Source of the DNA: Bacteroidota bacterium
GTDB lineage: Bacteria > Bacteroidota > Bacteroidia > Chitinophagales > Saprospiraceae
NCBI GenBank assembly: GCA_029781865.1
Contig: JAKOVW010000007.1
Location: 62,001 to 126,000, forward strand
DNA length: 64,000 nt
Direction of reading: 5' to 3'
Both the position numbers and the translations under genes were made by a program. Under the pieces are notes generated by a model. It made no database searches, had not been told where the DNA came from, and saw nothing but the letters and a program-made list of their open reading frames with translations. This document shows, one piece after another, positions 53,538 to 63,900 of this stretch (its first letter is position 1; each line of letters begins with the position of its first letter).

Positions 53538-54854
53538 ATGAGGTTCAATATTCCTGATTCGACCAAACCAAGATTAGTCATTATAGGGGCCGGATTTGCC
53601 GGTTTTACCCTGGCCCGAAAATTAAAAGGAAAAAAATTTCAAATTGTATTACTGGATAAGAACAATTTTCATCAATTCCAGCCTCTTTTTTACCAGGTAG
53701 CTATGTCAGGCCTGGAACCAAGCTCAATCTGTTTTCCATTGCGCAAAAATTTTCAAAGTGAGCAAGATTTTTATGTGAGGGTAGCAGAAGTAACGAGAGT
53801 ACTACCGGATCAAAAACGGATAGAATCCAGCATCGGCATATTGAAATACGATTATCTTGTTTTTGCAATGGGAGCACAAACTAACTATTATGGTAATTCC
53901 AAATTCGAACAATTTTCAATACCATTGAAATCTGTTTCTGAAGCCCTGTATTTGCGGAATGCAATACTGGATGATCTTGAGCAAGCTGTAATGTCACAGG
54001 AATCAGTTGAACAGGAAGAGTTAATGAACATAGTCATCGTCGGTGGCGGTCCGACCGGTGTTGAATTGGCAGGTGCGTTATCAGAATTGAAGCGACACAT
54101 TCTGCCTAAAGATTATCCTGATCTCAATGCCAATAAGATGAATATTCATTTGGTTCAATCTTCAAATCGATTATTGGACGGAATGTCAGAAAAAGCATCT
54201 GCAGTCGCTCAAAAAAATTTAACGGAAATGGGCGTGCTACTTCATTTGTCCACATATGTCACAGATATGTCTTTTAATGCAGTGGTATTATCAAATGGTG
54301 TACAATTAAAAGCCAGAAAGATTATTTGGGCAGCCGGCGTTAAAGCTGCAGCTATTCCCGGATTGCCGGAAATTTGTTACGATAAAAGTGGAAAAATTAA
54401 AGTAAATAACAAGGCAGAGGTAATGGGTTTGGAACATATTTTCGCAATAGGCGATGTTTGTATGATGACCAATGGAAATGATGAAAAAGGTTTGCCTGGA
54501 TTAGCACCAGTAGCTTTACAGCAAGCTGATTATCTCGCAAAAAATCTTTTAAAACCGGATGCAGGTAAATTTCAAAAGGGGTTCAGATACAGGGATAAAG
54601 GTGCAATGGCAACAATTGGCAGAAGTAAAGCGGTTTTGGACTTTCATGGCCTTTTTTTAAGCGGTTTACCAGCCTGGCTGGCCTGGCTATTGGTTCATAT
54701 TTATTATCTCATTGGTGTCAGAAACAAAGTGATTGTTTTTATAAACTGGGTTTGGAGTTACATTTTTTATGATCAGGCATTGCGTTTAAACATTCGCCCT
54801 AAATTACCCAGGACAATGGACCATTTTAAATTTGAAGAAAACACAACACAATAA
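53538..54854 (+). CDS. ndh: Type II NADH:quinone oxidoreductase (NDH-2)
   Basis: A 438-residue FAD enzyme. The first dinucleotide motif is VIIGAGFAGF (14-23), the second is IVIVGGGPTGVELAGAL (about 160-175), and the FAD-binding end is HIFAIGDVCMM. A hydrophobic segment near 370-395 (LSGLPAWLAWLLVHIYYLIG) attaches it to the membrane. It passes electrons from NADH to menaquinone without pumping protons. Divergent from pepT; convergent with the deiminase gene downstream. A start at the ATG right after GCACCTTCT-like sequence is used. Confidence 0.94.
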   Translation: MRFNIPDSTKPRLVIIGAGFAGFTLARKLKGKKFQIVLLDKNNFHQFQPLFYQVAMSGLEPSSICFPLRKNFQSEQDFYVRVAEVTRVLPDQKRIESSIGILKYDYLVFAMGAQTNYYGNSKFEQFSIPLKSVSEALYLRNAILDDLEQAVMSQESVEQEELMNIVIVGGGPTGVELAGALSELKRHILPKDYPDLNANKMNIHLVQSSNRLLDGMSEKASAVAQKNLTEMGVLLHLSTYVTDMSFNAVVLSNGVQLKARKIIWAAGVKAAAIPGLPEICYDKSGKIKVNNKAEVMGLEHIFAIGDVCMMTNGNDEKGLPGLAPVALQQADYLAKNLLKPDAGKFQKGFRYRDKGAMATIGRSKAVLDFHGLFLSGLPAWLAWLLVHIYYLIGVRNKVIVFINWVWSYIFYDQALRLNIRPKLPRTMDHFKFEENTTQ

Positions 54855-54883
54855 ATCAGGGCTGATGTTTTTTTATAAAATCC

Positions 54884-56239
54884 TTATGGCAAAACTTGCC
54901 GCTTCGGTTGTTGTGTTGCAGTGCAATGCATACCTCCGCCTCTCCAGTTCAATGGCAATGCATTAATAAACACAATTTTTCGATCAGGGAAAGTCTGAGA
55001 AAAAATAGTTTTGACTTCTTCTTCTTTTTTGAAAGAAGAACCCTGTGCGATATAAGTCGGTAATAATACAATGTGATTGGTAATAAAGTAATTCAGATAG
55101 CTTGCGGAAGCAACGCGACGTGCGGTGTCTCCCTGTTTCCATCCATCCTTTGGTTTAAACATGAGTTCCGGAATGTTTAAACTTCCATCCCATTCGTCAT
55201 CTTTATTGATCCTGATTCGCTTTACAATAGGATCAGGGAGTGGGATCTTTATAATTTTAAATGATTTACCATCGAGGTCTTTAGCGCTTTTTAAAATTTC
55301 ATAATTTTTATGCATGCGCCTGTAGTTTATTTGATTTATAGGATTCAAATCCTTTTCTTCTTCAGATACCCAGGCGAGCAGGATTGTATTCGGATTAGCA
55401 AATCGCACGAATTCATCAGTATGGCCACCTGTACCTATACCGATATAGTCTTCAACTATTGTTTGGCAGATATGTGGATCTTCAGCGAGGCCATCCTGAA
55501 GCCAAATGACATTGTTCGTTCCAAGCACTCTTTTAAATTCTTTGGCAATTGAGTCTTTTGAAGCTCCATTGTTCCTGCTCAGGGTCAGAGTTTCATTGAG
55601 TATTAAAGTCCCCTTTCCATTTACTTCGATCATTCCACCCTCAAAATGAAGCCATGATTTTTCAATTGGCAAACCTAGGGTTATTCCCATTAGACTATCA
55701 ATGAGGCCTTTTTGATTTTTTGGTAAGGATTCAAGTACTTGATTCAATTGAGCTGCATTACCGTAATAATAATCTTTTAACCAATCTTCATAACCGTAAT
55801 CTGTCCATACAAAATCAATTACTTTCATTTGCCCGGAATGATTAATCACAAATGTTGCTCCGTGATCTCTCATCCAGAATTCATTATCTTTCATTATGCG
55901 AAACTCAATAGAACTCGTATTGATGTGATCCATTTCTAAAAAAGCACTGCAAATTTTCAAGGCACTATCAGTGGGCGATACAATTTTGATTTGTACATAA
56001 GGCAACAAGGCTTTGACAATGTCCGATCTCACTTGCTTGAATCCCCCTAATCCCTGACACCCCATCCATACAGCATCCTGTTCTTCAAATTCAGCCGGCA
56101 TAAAATAATAATCATCTTTTGAATTGGAATAACAACTTTGGAAACAAATAATTACAAGGATGAAATAGAATGGTAATAAAAAGGAAAGAATACTTCTGAA
56201 ATGTAAAGTAGCACGTTTGTTTTGATTTTCCATTACCAT
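54884..56239 (-). CDS. Exported agmatine/peptidylarginine deiminase family lipoprotein (copy 1)
   Basis: A 451-residue guanidine-modifying enzyme of the agmatine deiminase / bacterial PAD family. Family motifs are FEEQDAVWMGCQG, FWMRDHGATFV, GTGGHTDEFVRFAN and the terminal GGGMHCTATQQP with catalytic Cys439. The N-terminus has a helix then FQSCYSNSK, an export signal with a lipoprotein Cys, so it acts outside the cytoplasm, unlike classic agmatine deiminase in polyamine synthesis. It may deiminate peptidyl-arginine or free agmatine; the substrate is open. No T9SS domain is present. A close paralogue follows at 56514. Confidence 0.85.
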   Translation of the reverse strand: MVMENQNKRATLHFRSILSFLLPFYFILVIICFQSCYSNSKDDYYFMPAEFEEQDAVWMGCQGLGGFKQVRSDIVKALLPYVQIKIVSPTDSALKICSAFLEMDHINTSSIEFRIMKDNEFWMRDHGATFVINHSGQMKVIDFVWTDYGYEDWLKDYYYGNAAQLNQVLESLPKNQKGLIDSLMGITLGLPIEKSWLHFEGGMIEVNGKGTLILNETLTLSRNNGASKDSIAKEFKRVLGTNNVIWLQDGLAEDPHICQTIVEDYIGIGTGGHTDEFVRFANPNTILLAWVSEEEKDLNPINQINYRRMHKNYEILKSAKDLDGKSFKIIKIPLPDPIVKRIRINKDDEWDGSLNIPELMFKPKDGWKQGDTARRVASASYLNYFITNHIVLLPTYIAQGSSFKKEEEVKTIFSQTFPDRKIVFINALPLNWRGGGMHCTATQQPKRQVLP

Positions 56240-56513
56240 ACGGTTGTTTTTAACTCAATTTGAAGATTGTTGATTCACTTGTTCATGTCCATGCCTGGAA
56301 ATTAATTGCAGAGTAATGGAATTTTTGATATTTCATCGAAATTTTGGAATAGGCAAGTTTGATTCAATTAAATAATTCATTAACTATCGGTATGAGATTA
56401 TTTAAAGTCATTAAAATTTAAAATAGGATTTAATTTGTGTCTTAATATGAAATTGAATAGCTCTTTAGGATTAATTAGTTGTAATTTTTTTTTTGCAGAG
56501 CCCTGCCATGAGA

Positions 56514-57869
56514 TCAAGGGAGAATTTGTCGCTTGGGTTGCTGTGTGGCCGTACAGTGCATCCCTCCGCCCCTCCAGTTTAATGGCACTGCATTAAGCAA
56601 TTCTATTTTTCTGTCCGGAAAAACTTTACTGAATATCGCTTTTACTTCTTTTTCTTTCTTTGGTGAAGAGCCCGCATCAACATACGTTGGCATAAGTACA
56701 ATATTATTGGATATCAGATAATTCAAGTAACTGGCTGTTGCAACACGTATGGCCGTATCTCCATATTTCCACCCATCCTGTGGCTTAAACATAAACTCCG
56801 GTATATTTAATGAGCCATCCCATTCGTCTTCTTTATTGATACACACTTTTTTGACCAAAGGATCAGGAAGAGGCACTTTGATTACTTCAAAACTTTTACC
56901 GTCAATATCTTTGGAGTTTTTCAGAATTTCAAAATTGACAGCCATACGCTTGTAATTGACTTTGTTGATGGGGTTAAGATCTTTGTCTTCTTCAGGTACC
57001 CATGCAAGCAAAATGGTTTTAGCGTTGGCAAAGCGAACATACTCATCTGTATGTCCACCTGTACCTATACCTATGTAATTAGCAACAATGGTTTGACAAA
57101 CATTTGGATCTTCGGCAAGACCTTCTCTTAGCCATATGATATTTTGAACGCCCAGGACTCTTTTAAACTCGCGTGCAATTGAATCTTTTGAGCAATTGTA
57201 ATTACGACCTAATGTAAGCGGTTCATTCAGTATTAAGGTGCCATTTCCATTGACTTCAATCATTCCTCCTTCGACCTTTAGCCAGGATTTGACAACGGGA
57301 ATATGCAACAGCACTCCCATTAAACTATCAATTTTATTCTTTTGGGTTTTCGGTAAAGATTGAAGTACTGCTTGGATTTGCGATTCGTCGCCGGAATAAT
57401 AGTCCTGCAGCCATTCATCATACCCATAGTTCGTCCATTCAAAATCTATTACTTTTTCCTGGCCTTTTCTATTGACAATAAATGTGGCACCATGATCTCT
57501 CATCCAAAAATCATTGTCCGGAATGATATAAAAATCGATCAAATTGATATTTACTCTATCCTTTTCCAGAAAATCTTTGCAGGCTTCCAAAGTACTATCC
57601 GACTGGGCAATAATTTTAACTTTTACATAGGGTAACAGTGCACGGACGATATCAGATCTGGCCTGATTAAAACCGGGAAAGCCCTGGCAGCCAAGCCAAA
57701 CAGCATCTTGCTCTTCGAACTCGCCGGGCATAAAATAGACATCGTCTTTTGAATTGGACTGACAACATTGAAATAGAATTGTGACAGAGATAGCCCATAC
57801 TATAGAACAGAAGCACTTATTGCCAATTAATTTAAGGCAATAGCTTCTCATTGCATTATACATTACCAT
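56514..57869 (-). CDS. Exported agmatine/peptidylarginine deiminase family lipoprotein (copy 2)
   Basis: A paralogue of the gene at 54884, similar along its whole length. From the ATG at 57869 (MVMYNAMRSY) it has 451 residues, exactly as its neighbour, and the start aligns with the MVM start of copy 1. Motifs match: FEEQDAVWLGCQG, FWMRDHGATFI, GTGGHTDEYVRFAN, GGGMHCTATQQP (Cys439). The signal ends LFQCCQSNSK. A longer reading from 57914 would begin only 3 nt from a -7 element and is rejected. The two genes are a tandem duplication on the same strand, separated by 274 bp. Confidence 0.87.
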   Translation of the reverse strand: MVMYNAMRSYCLKLIGNKCFCSIVWAISVTILFQCCQSNSKDDVYFMPGEFEEQDAVWLGCQGFPGFNQARSDIVRALLPYVKVKIIAQSDSTLEACKDFLEKDRVNINLIDFYIIPDNDFWMRDHGATFIVNRKGQEKVIDFEWTNYGYDEWLQDYYSGDESQIQAVLQSLPKTQKNKIDSLMGVLLHIPVVKSWLKVEGGMIEVNGNGTLILNEPLTLGRNYNCSKDSIAREFKRVLGVQNIIWLREGLAEDPNVCQTIVANYIGIGTGGHTDEYVRFANAKTILLAWVPEEDKDLNPINKVNYKRMAVNFEILKNSKDIDGKSFEVIKVPLPDPLVKKVCINKEDEWDGSLNIPEFMFKPQDGWKYGDTAIRVATASYLNYLISNNIVLMPTYVDAGSSPKKEKEVKAIFSKVFPDRKIELLNAVPLNWRGGGMHCTATQQPKRQILP

Positions 57870-57916
57870 ACTGACTGTTGAGGACAAAACCCAAGAACTT
57901 CCCAGGTTTTTCAAGC

Positions 57917-57924
57917 CAAATATA
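57917..57924 (-). promoter_or_regulatory. Candidate -7 promoter element of deiminase copy 2
   Basis: TATATTTG on the minus strand, full match. Transcription near 57910 gives a leader of about 41 nt to the start at 57869. The remaining bases to 58213 hold no gene I can support; TATCTTTA at 58122-58129 is a one-mismatch candidate -7 element for the peroxidase gene. Confidence 0.5.
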
Positions 57925-58213
57925 CATTTTTTTGCAATATTTGAATTTAAAATAAATTAATTAATTCGGCCACGGGCTAAGGATGTTTGTTATTGAGCTT
58001 CCGGTTTCAAATAAAATGGTTTTAAGCAGGTTTTAAGAATTCAATGAATCATCGGGAAAATAGAATCGGATCAGCAACGCATCGTGGAAATTAACATTCG
58101 AATTGGAATAACTGAATTATATATCTTTACTCAATAGCACCAGCGTGGAATAATGATTTTTTAAAATTAAACTGATCCTATTCCGGGATTTTAAATCAAG
58201 GATATAAATCAAT

Positions 58214-60136
58214 ATGAGTACGAATCATAAGATAATAGGAATAGTCACATTGTTCTCTTGTGTCATTTGGCTCTCTGCTTCATATAAAGACAATCCCTAT
58301 CAGAATTTATACAGATCAACCATTGAATCTTTTATTGACGAACAAAACAAGGGATTAATTGAATTCCGAAAGGCAGATTTGAATTCATATAACGGAAGAG
58401 AGAATCTGGTCAGGCTTATTCATTTGATCAGAGTTCAGTTAAAGCAGGTCGATTTTTGGCTGCGATATCTGCATCCTGTCGTTTATAAAAAAATAAACGG
58501 ACCACTTACCATAGAATGGGAAACGGAGGTTTTTGAAAAATATGAAAAGCCTTACAAACGTATCGGTGCCGGGCTTACTCTCGCTGAATTATATTTAAAT
58601 AGTGAATTGATTAGCAGGGATTCTTTATACAATTTACTAGACTCTTCCATTGTTAATTCGAAAGTGTATTTGCAGGATTCAATCACCAGATTGATCGACT
58701 CGCCGGATCATTTTTATTTTGCCAACAGGCTTTTTCTGCTAAACCTGGCAGCAATTTATACCACCGGATTTGAATGCCCGGATAGACAACAGCTTATCCC
58801 TGAGTTAAGTGAGTTGTTGAAGGGTGTCTCAGGAATCTATTCTGCATTCAATGCGAGCTATTCCAATTATAGATTGTCAGAAGAGTATCTTGAATTGTTT
58901 GATAGCATGATAAAGTTTGTACGTGCGCAAAGCGCAGACGGGAATTCGTTTAATCATTTTGTATTTATCCGGGATTTTGTCAATCCATTATTTACTTTAA
59001 ATCAAATGTTCATTAAGTTAAATCGGTTCAGATCTGTAAATCTGATTGATTATTCTTTGAATGATCACGCCATTTCCATATTTGATAAGCAATTGTACAG
59101 AGGCCAGGATATTAAAGGTGTTTACAGACCGGTTAAGGATACAGTTATGCTAAATGAAATTAAATCCATTGGTAAATTGTTGTTTTATGATCCTTTGCTT
59201 TCAGGTAACATCAAGAGAAGTTGTGCATCCTGTCATATACCGCAACAGTATTTTACAGATACTTCTGTTTCGACCAGTTTGCAGTTCAACGGAACAGACC
59301 GTCTTGAAAGAAATACACCGTCTCTCATCAATGTTGAATACAACCATTTAATCATGTTGGATGGTAAACATATTAATTTGTCTAATCAGGCTAAAGATGT
59401 TCTTACCAATCCAAAGGAATTGAATAACAAAGGGGAGGAAGAAATTTTGAGAAAGCTGCTCAGTTGCAAACTATATAAAATTGAGTTAAAGAAATTTGCA
59501 GAGAAAAGTTCCGATTCGGATTTAAACCTGCGTCATGTTACTTCAGCTATTTCGATGTATTATGGTAGTTTTGGCCAATACAACTCCACGTTTGATGATG
59601 CAATGAATCACAGGATGGTATTGGATTCTGTAAGCGTGGATGGTTTTAATATTTTTATGAGTAAGGCTCAGTGTGCCACCTGCCATTTTGCACCGGTATT
59701 TAATGGAGTAAAGCCGCCTTATGTCAGCAGTGAATTTGAAGTATTAGGAGTTCCAGATGACCGAAATTTTAGTCGAATCAGTCAGGATAAAGGACGTTTT
59801 TTAATAAATCCGGCAACGCAGACCTTACATGCATTTCGTACAGGAAGCATTCGGAATATTATGCATACCAAACCCTATATGCATAATGGAGTCTTTCGAA
59901 GCTTGACGGAGCTTGTCGATTTCTATAATGTGGGCGGTGGTCTTGGCAACGGAATTCAGGTTGAAAATCAAACGCTTTCAAAGGATTCACTTCATTTGAC
60001 TCAATACGAAAAAACCGCACTCATTAAATTTATGGAATCATTAAATGAATCAATACCTTTGGAAGACCCTCCAACTGAGTTGCCACCATCGTCGAATAAA
60101 AAATGGAATTCACGAAAAGTAGGGGGCACCTATTAA
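58214..60136 (+). CDS. Di-heme cytochrome c peroxidase/MauG family protein with helical N-terminal domain
   Basis: A 640-residue exported protein (N-terminal hydrophobic segment 6-22). The C-terminal half (about 310-620) is a MauG/CcpA-type domain with two heme sites, CASCH (337-341) and CATCH (487-491), and the motif LLFYDPLLSGN before the first heme; GVFRSLTELVDFYN is also typical. The first 300 residues are helical, with FLRYLHPV-like and IEWETEVFEKYEK segments, resembling the imelysin-type domain found in front of some Bacteroidota peroxidases. The role (peroxide removal or cofactor-type oxidation) is not resolved. A small cytochrome c gene follows after 9 nt. Confidence 0.88.
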   Translation: MSTNHKIIGIVTLFSCVIWLSASYKDNPYQNLYRSTIESFIDEQNKGLIEFRKADLNSYNGRENLVRLIHLIRVQLKQVDFWLRYLHPVVYKKINGPLTIEWETEVFEKYEKPYKRIGAGLTLAELYLNSELISRDSLYNLLDSSIVNSKVYLQDSITRLIDSPDHFYFANRLFLLNLAAIYTTGFECPDRQQLIPELSELLKGVSGIYSAFNASYSNYRLSEEYLELFDSMIKFVRAQSADGNSFNHFVFIRDFVNPLFTLNQMFIKLNRFRSVNLIDYSLNDHAISIFDKQLYRGQDIKGVYRPVKDTVMLNEIKSIGKLLFYDPLLSGNIKRSCASCHIPQQYFTDTSVSTSLQFNGTDRLERNTPSLINVEYNHLIMLDGKHINLSNQAKDVLTNPKELNNKGEEEILRKLLSCKLYKIELKKFAEKSSDSDLNLRHVTSAISMYYGSFGQYNSTFDDAMNHRMVLDSVSVDGFNIFMSKAQCATCHFAPVFNGVKPPYVSSEFEVLGVPDDRNFSRISQDKGRFLINPATQTLHAFRTGSIRNIMHTKPYMHNGVFRSLTELVDFYNVGGGLGNGIQVENQTLSKDSLHLTQYEKTALIKFMESLNESIPLEDPPTELPPSSNKKWNSRKVGGTY

Positions 60137-60145
60137 AAGTAGAAT

Positions 60146-60487
60146 ATGAAAAAATCAATGGTATTAGCTTTATTTTATTCCCTCTGGTTTTTAAATTGCA
60201 AATCTTCAAAAGTTGGTTATAATATGCCTCCGGATTTATCGGATGCGGATAAAAAAGAATTTGTTAGTCGATTCAATCATGGGGTCAAATTATATAATTT
60301 GAATTGTCAAAAATGTCATTCAGGTCCCAACAATAGTAATGAACAAGGACCCAATTTTACGAATGATCAAATTAAATCCTATGAAGCAGCAATGCGGATA
60401 CAAACGCCAACGCATGAATTTGCGCAAAAGTTGAGTGCTGAGGATATTGATGATATTATCATCTATCTTAAATTTAAAAAACTCTAG
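60146..60487 (+). CDS. Small c-type cytochrome lipoprotein
   Basis: A 113-residue monoheme cytochrome c: lipoprotein signal (LWFLNCKSS), CQKCH heme site (about 52-56) in LYNLNCQKCHSGP, and a terminal LSAEDIDDIIIYLKFKK helix. It probably delivers electrons to the MauG-type peroxidase encoded 9 nt upstream, since the two are in one operon. The distal Met ligand is plausibly the one in AAMRIQTP. Confidence 0.88.
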   Translation: MKKSMVLALFYSLWFLNCKSSKVGYNMPPDLSDADKKEFVSRFNHGVKLYNLNCQKCHSGPNNSNEQGPNFTNDQIKSYEAAMRIQTPTHEFAQKLSAEDIDDIIIYLKFKKL

Positions 60488-60943
60488 CACTGGCAGTCAT
60501 ATAAAGCTGCAAGCCGAAATTTAAATTTGTCCATTGTTCATGTTATTCCTGAAATACTAAATGCAATCAGTTTATTGCCTTCTAGTATACGCAAATATTT
60601 TAAAGTACTTCCATATGCGCATTTGAACATGTTGTTTTTTCTAATCAAAGTAAGAATGAATAGTGTGATCATTCTCTTTAGATTACCGGGCGTATTTCAA
60701 AAAATGATAAGTGGTCATTGATCATAATAGGATTTTTGAGGATCAAGCTGTGCCTTGTTTGAATTGTATTAATCCTGGTGAAGTCTTACTACTGGTAAAT
60801 CAAATTCGCAACCAATCAAATTACCTCAAATAAGACCTTTCTTTTATTGTGTTTTTCCAGGTGGAAAAATCAAAGTTAACCAAAAAAAAAAGCAGTGAAG
60901 AATCTACTTCACTGCTTTTTTAATGGGCAATTTAATAACCCTT
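60488..60943. other. Convergent intergenic region
   Basis: These 456 bases lie between two convergent genes. A 64-codon plus-strand frame at 60527-60721 begins with TTG and has no family match, so I leave it out. The last 60 bases hold a strong terminator (60883-60921). Nothing else is recognised. Confidence 0.5.
60883..60921 (-). terminator. Strong bidirectional terminator
   Basis: GCAGTGAAG (60892-60900) and CTTCACTGC (60907-60915) pair perfectly around a 6-nt loop, flanked by a run of A on the left and T on the right, so either strand shows a hairpin plus T-run. It ends the giant T9SS gene (stop 60944) on the minus strand and could also stop read-through from the cytochrome operon. Confidence 0.9.
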
Positions 60944-63900
60944 TTATTTCATAATTAACAAGGTCTGAAGCGTTTTGCCACTCTTGTTTTTAAACATAAC
61001 CCGGTACAATCCTGAAGCGCGTTGACGGAATTCAAATGAATTAATTCTCAATACATTCGTTGGATCTGAAATTTCACTTGTCCAAACTTCCTGATTCAAT
61101 AAATTAAAGATCCGTATGCTTCCTTCTTCAACCTGTGTATCAAATACCAGGTCGAATATTCCGTAATTTGGATTCGGAACGATTTTGAAATCGACGCCCT
61201 CTTCATTATTAATTTTCCGGACCGGATTAATCTGATTGACGGATTCTTCACCTCCTAGAGCATGATTGTATTCATCGTGGCCATTCAGATTGCCCGGACA
61301 TTCTATACACTTACCTAAGAACTGATTCGGTTTTCGGTTGGCAATAAAGTCAGAATACAATACGCATTTAGACGTACACTCTCCATTGGATCCAATCTCC
61401 ACTATCCAAACCTGTTGTGGATTGGTGCCGCACTTCCATGCCGTAAGCACCTTGTTAAATGGTGGCGGATTATTACAATCCGGTAAGCCGTCATTGTTGT
61501 TATCCACAGAGTCGTCTCCCTTAGGACAAACATCACAGACGTCACTAACACCATCACAATCCGAATCCGCTGTATTGGTTATCGTTACCACAGCCTGACA
61601 AGTAGATTTATTGCCTGAAGGATCTGTGACTTCGACAGTCACTGTAGTCGTTTTCGGACTCTTGCAATCAAACTTATTAGGCGTAACAATTTTACTGGCT
61701 ATACCACAATTATCCTTCAACAGTGAAAGTACACTATCGGCGGTGATTGTTTTTGATTTACTCGGAGGAATAGATATGCTTATGTTTTTGCATTTAATAT
61801 TTGGTGGTTTATTATCAAATATATACAAGGTTGAGCAGCAGGTATCCTTTAATCCGGTAGAATCTGTAACGTATAGACAAACTTGTCTGGAAGGTATGTC
61901 ATCACAACCATAGTCATATCTGTTTAAAGACATTGACTTGATACCACAATTATCCATAGATCCATTGTTGATAGAATCTACAGTAATAGTATAATGTCCG
62001 AGAGAATCCAAATAGATGGTATCGTTTTTACACTTAGCTTTTGGTTTCTCAATTTCAAAAATAGTAAGATTGTACTGGCATGTAGATTTGTTTCCACACT
62101 TATCTGTGGCGGTCCATTTAATAGGCCAAACACCTACCGGTATTTTAGCGCCTAACAAAGTTGAAGCATTATTCCAGTTATTAACTAAAGTTACAGAATC
62201 GCCGGTACAATCATCGGTTGCAGTGGCGTCAAGAGATTTGTCCACTATTGAATAATAACATTGAGTCGTATCCGCTTTACGGGTTAATGAACTGCCGGAA
62301 GGACAAACAATGATAGGTCCAATAGTATCTAATACGGTAATGATCTGTTTGGCATTGCCTGTCGATGAATTTCCACAATCATCTGTAACGGTCCACGTTC
62401 TGTAAACCTTGGTAACACACGTTGTAATATCCAGTGAATCACTATAAGTCGCTGTTGGATCCGGATCACAAGGCGTTACAATGTTTGTTGGATATCCTGT
62501 ATTGGATGGTGCATCATCATATGCACAAGGTTCTAATGGTTTGGACGCTCTTACCTGGAAGTTGTCTATATACAGGTCTTTAGGATCTGTGTTGGACCCA
62601 CCTGTATAACTTATCCGGATATAAAGCGTGGTAGCATTTGGAATGTTTTTAGTTGGTCCGGTACATTGTACCCAGTTTCCGGTTGTTAATGGAGTATTGC
62701 TATAATTTGTCCATCCATTGCTAATCGGATTTGTACTGTAATCGATAACTAAATTGGTTGCACTTCCAGCGCCTTTGCGATATGCCTGAACATAGAATTC
62801 ATAGTTATTGAATATAGGCAAATTCATTCCACTTAAAATAAATATCCAGGATCCCGGCTGATTTGAATTCGTTACTGCCAAACCTTTACCTGCAACGATA
62901 TTATTGACGAAGGCAAGATTACCAGTTACGGTTCCAATATTTTTCAAAAATGGATTCGAAGCAGGATCAATATCAGAAGTAATTCCGGTATACCTTATTG
63001 GTGAAAGTGCTTTATACGAACTTCCAAAATTGAAATTGTAATTCACTAACACTTTTACACCTGCAGGAGATGCATTTTTATAAAGTGTTTTATTTGGAGG
63101 CAGGGTAAATGTAGGTGTAATTGTATTCTGCACGAAAATCGTTTGGATGCAGGTACTGGTATTGTTGCATTTATCCGTGGCGGTCCACGTTCTGGATATG
63201 GTTGAATTGCCATTGCAATTGCCAGGTGTAACCTGATCATCGTAGGTTAATACCGGTGTTCCACCACAAGCATCTGTTGCAATTGGATAACCCGTGTATT
63301 GCGGATTACTGGATGCATTACATGCAATTGTATCAACATCCGGACAAGTGATACCCGGAGGTGGTATAGGTGCAACGGTGAAGATAGCACTGCAAGTTAC
63401 GCTCGTGGCACAACTACTACTTCCGGTAAATACAACCGTAGTGGTTCCACTGCATTCAGATGGAGCACCTGTATTATTGTTTGTAATCACAGGGTTGCAT
63501 CCACCACTGATTGTCGCGGATTTCAGCCATATGCTGAACAACGTATCAATTTCAGCCTGGGACTTACAGGTTGTAACTGTATAATTCGCAGGACAATTTA
63601 AGGCCAATGGGAGTGGAGGAGAAACAGTAAATGTCGCTGTACATGTCTTCGTTGGTTCACAACTACTGGTCGCAGTAAACGTAATCGTTCTTGTTTCGCC
63701 GCATGCAGACGGACCGCTGGAACCACTATTGTTTGTCAATCCAACATTACATCCACCAGTTACTGTTGCAGTTGACAGCCATGCAAAGTACTTATTATTG
63801 ATATCACTTTGACTCTGACAAGCAGCTTCTGTAGTATTCACCGGACAATTCAACACTAAGGTCGGTGCAGTTGTAACTGTGAATGTTGCTGAACAGGTTT

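Noticed and set aside
54856-54880. Possible hairpin with T-run between ndh and deiminase copy 1
   Set aside because: The only stem has a 2-nt loop (ATCAG/CTGAT), which is not a stable terminator.
60527-60721. 64-codon plus-strand frame after the cytochrome gene
   Set aside because: Starts with TTG, has no recognisable motif, and sits in a convergent spacer.
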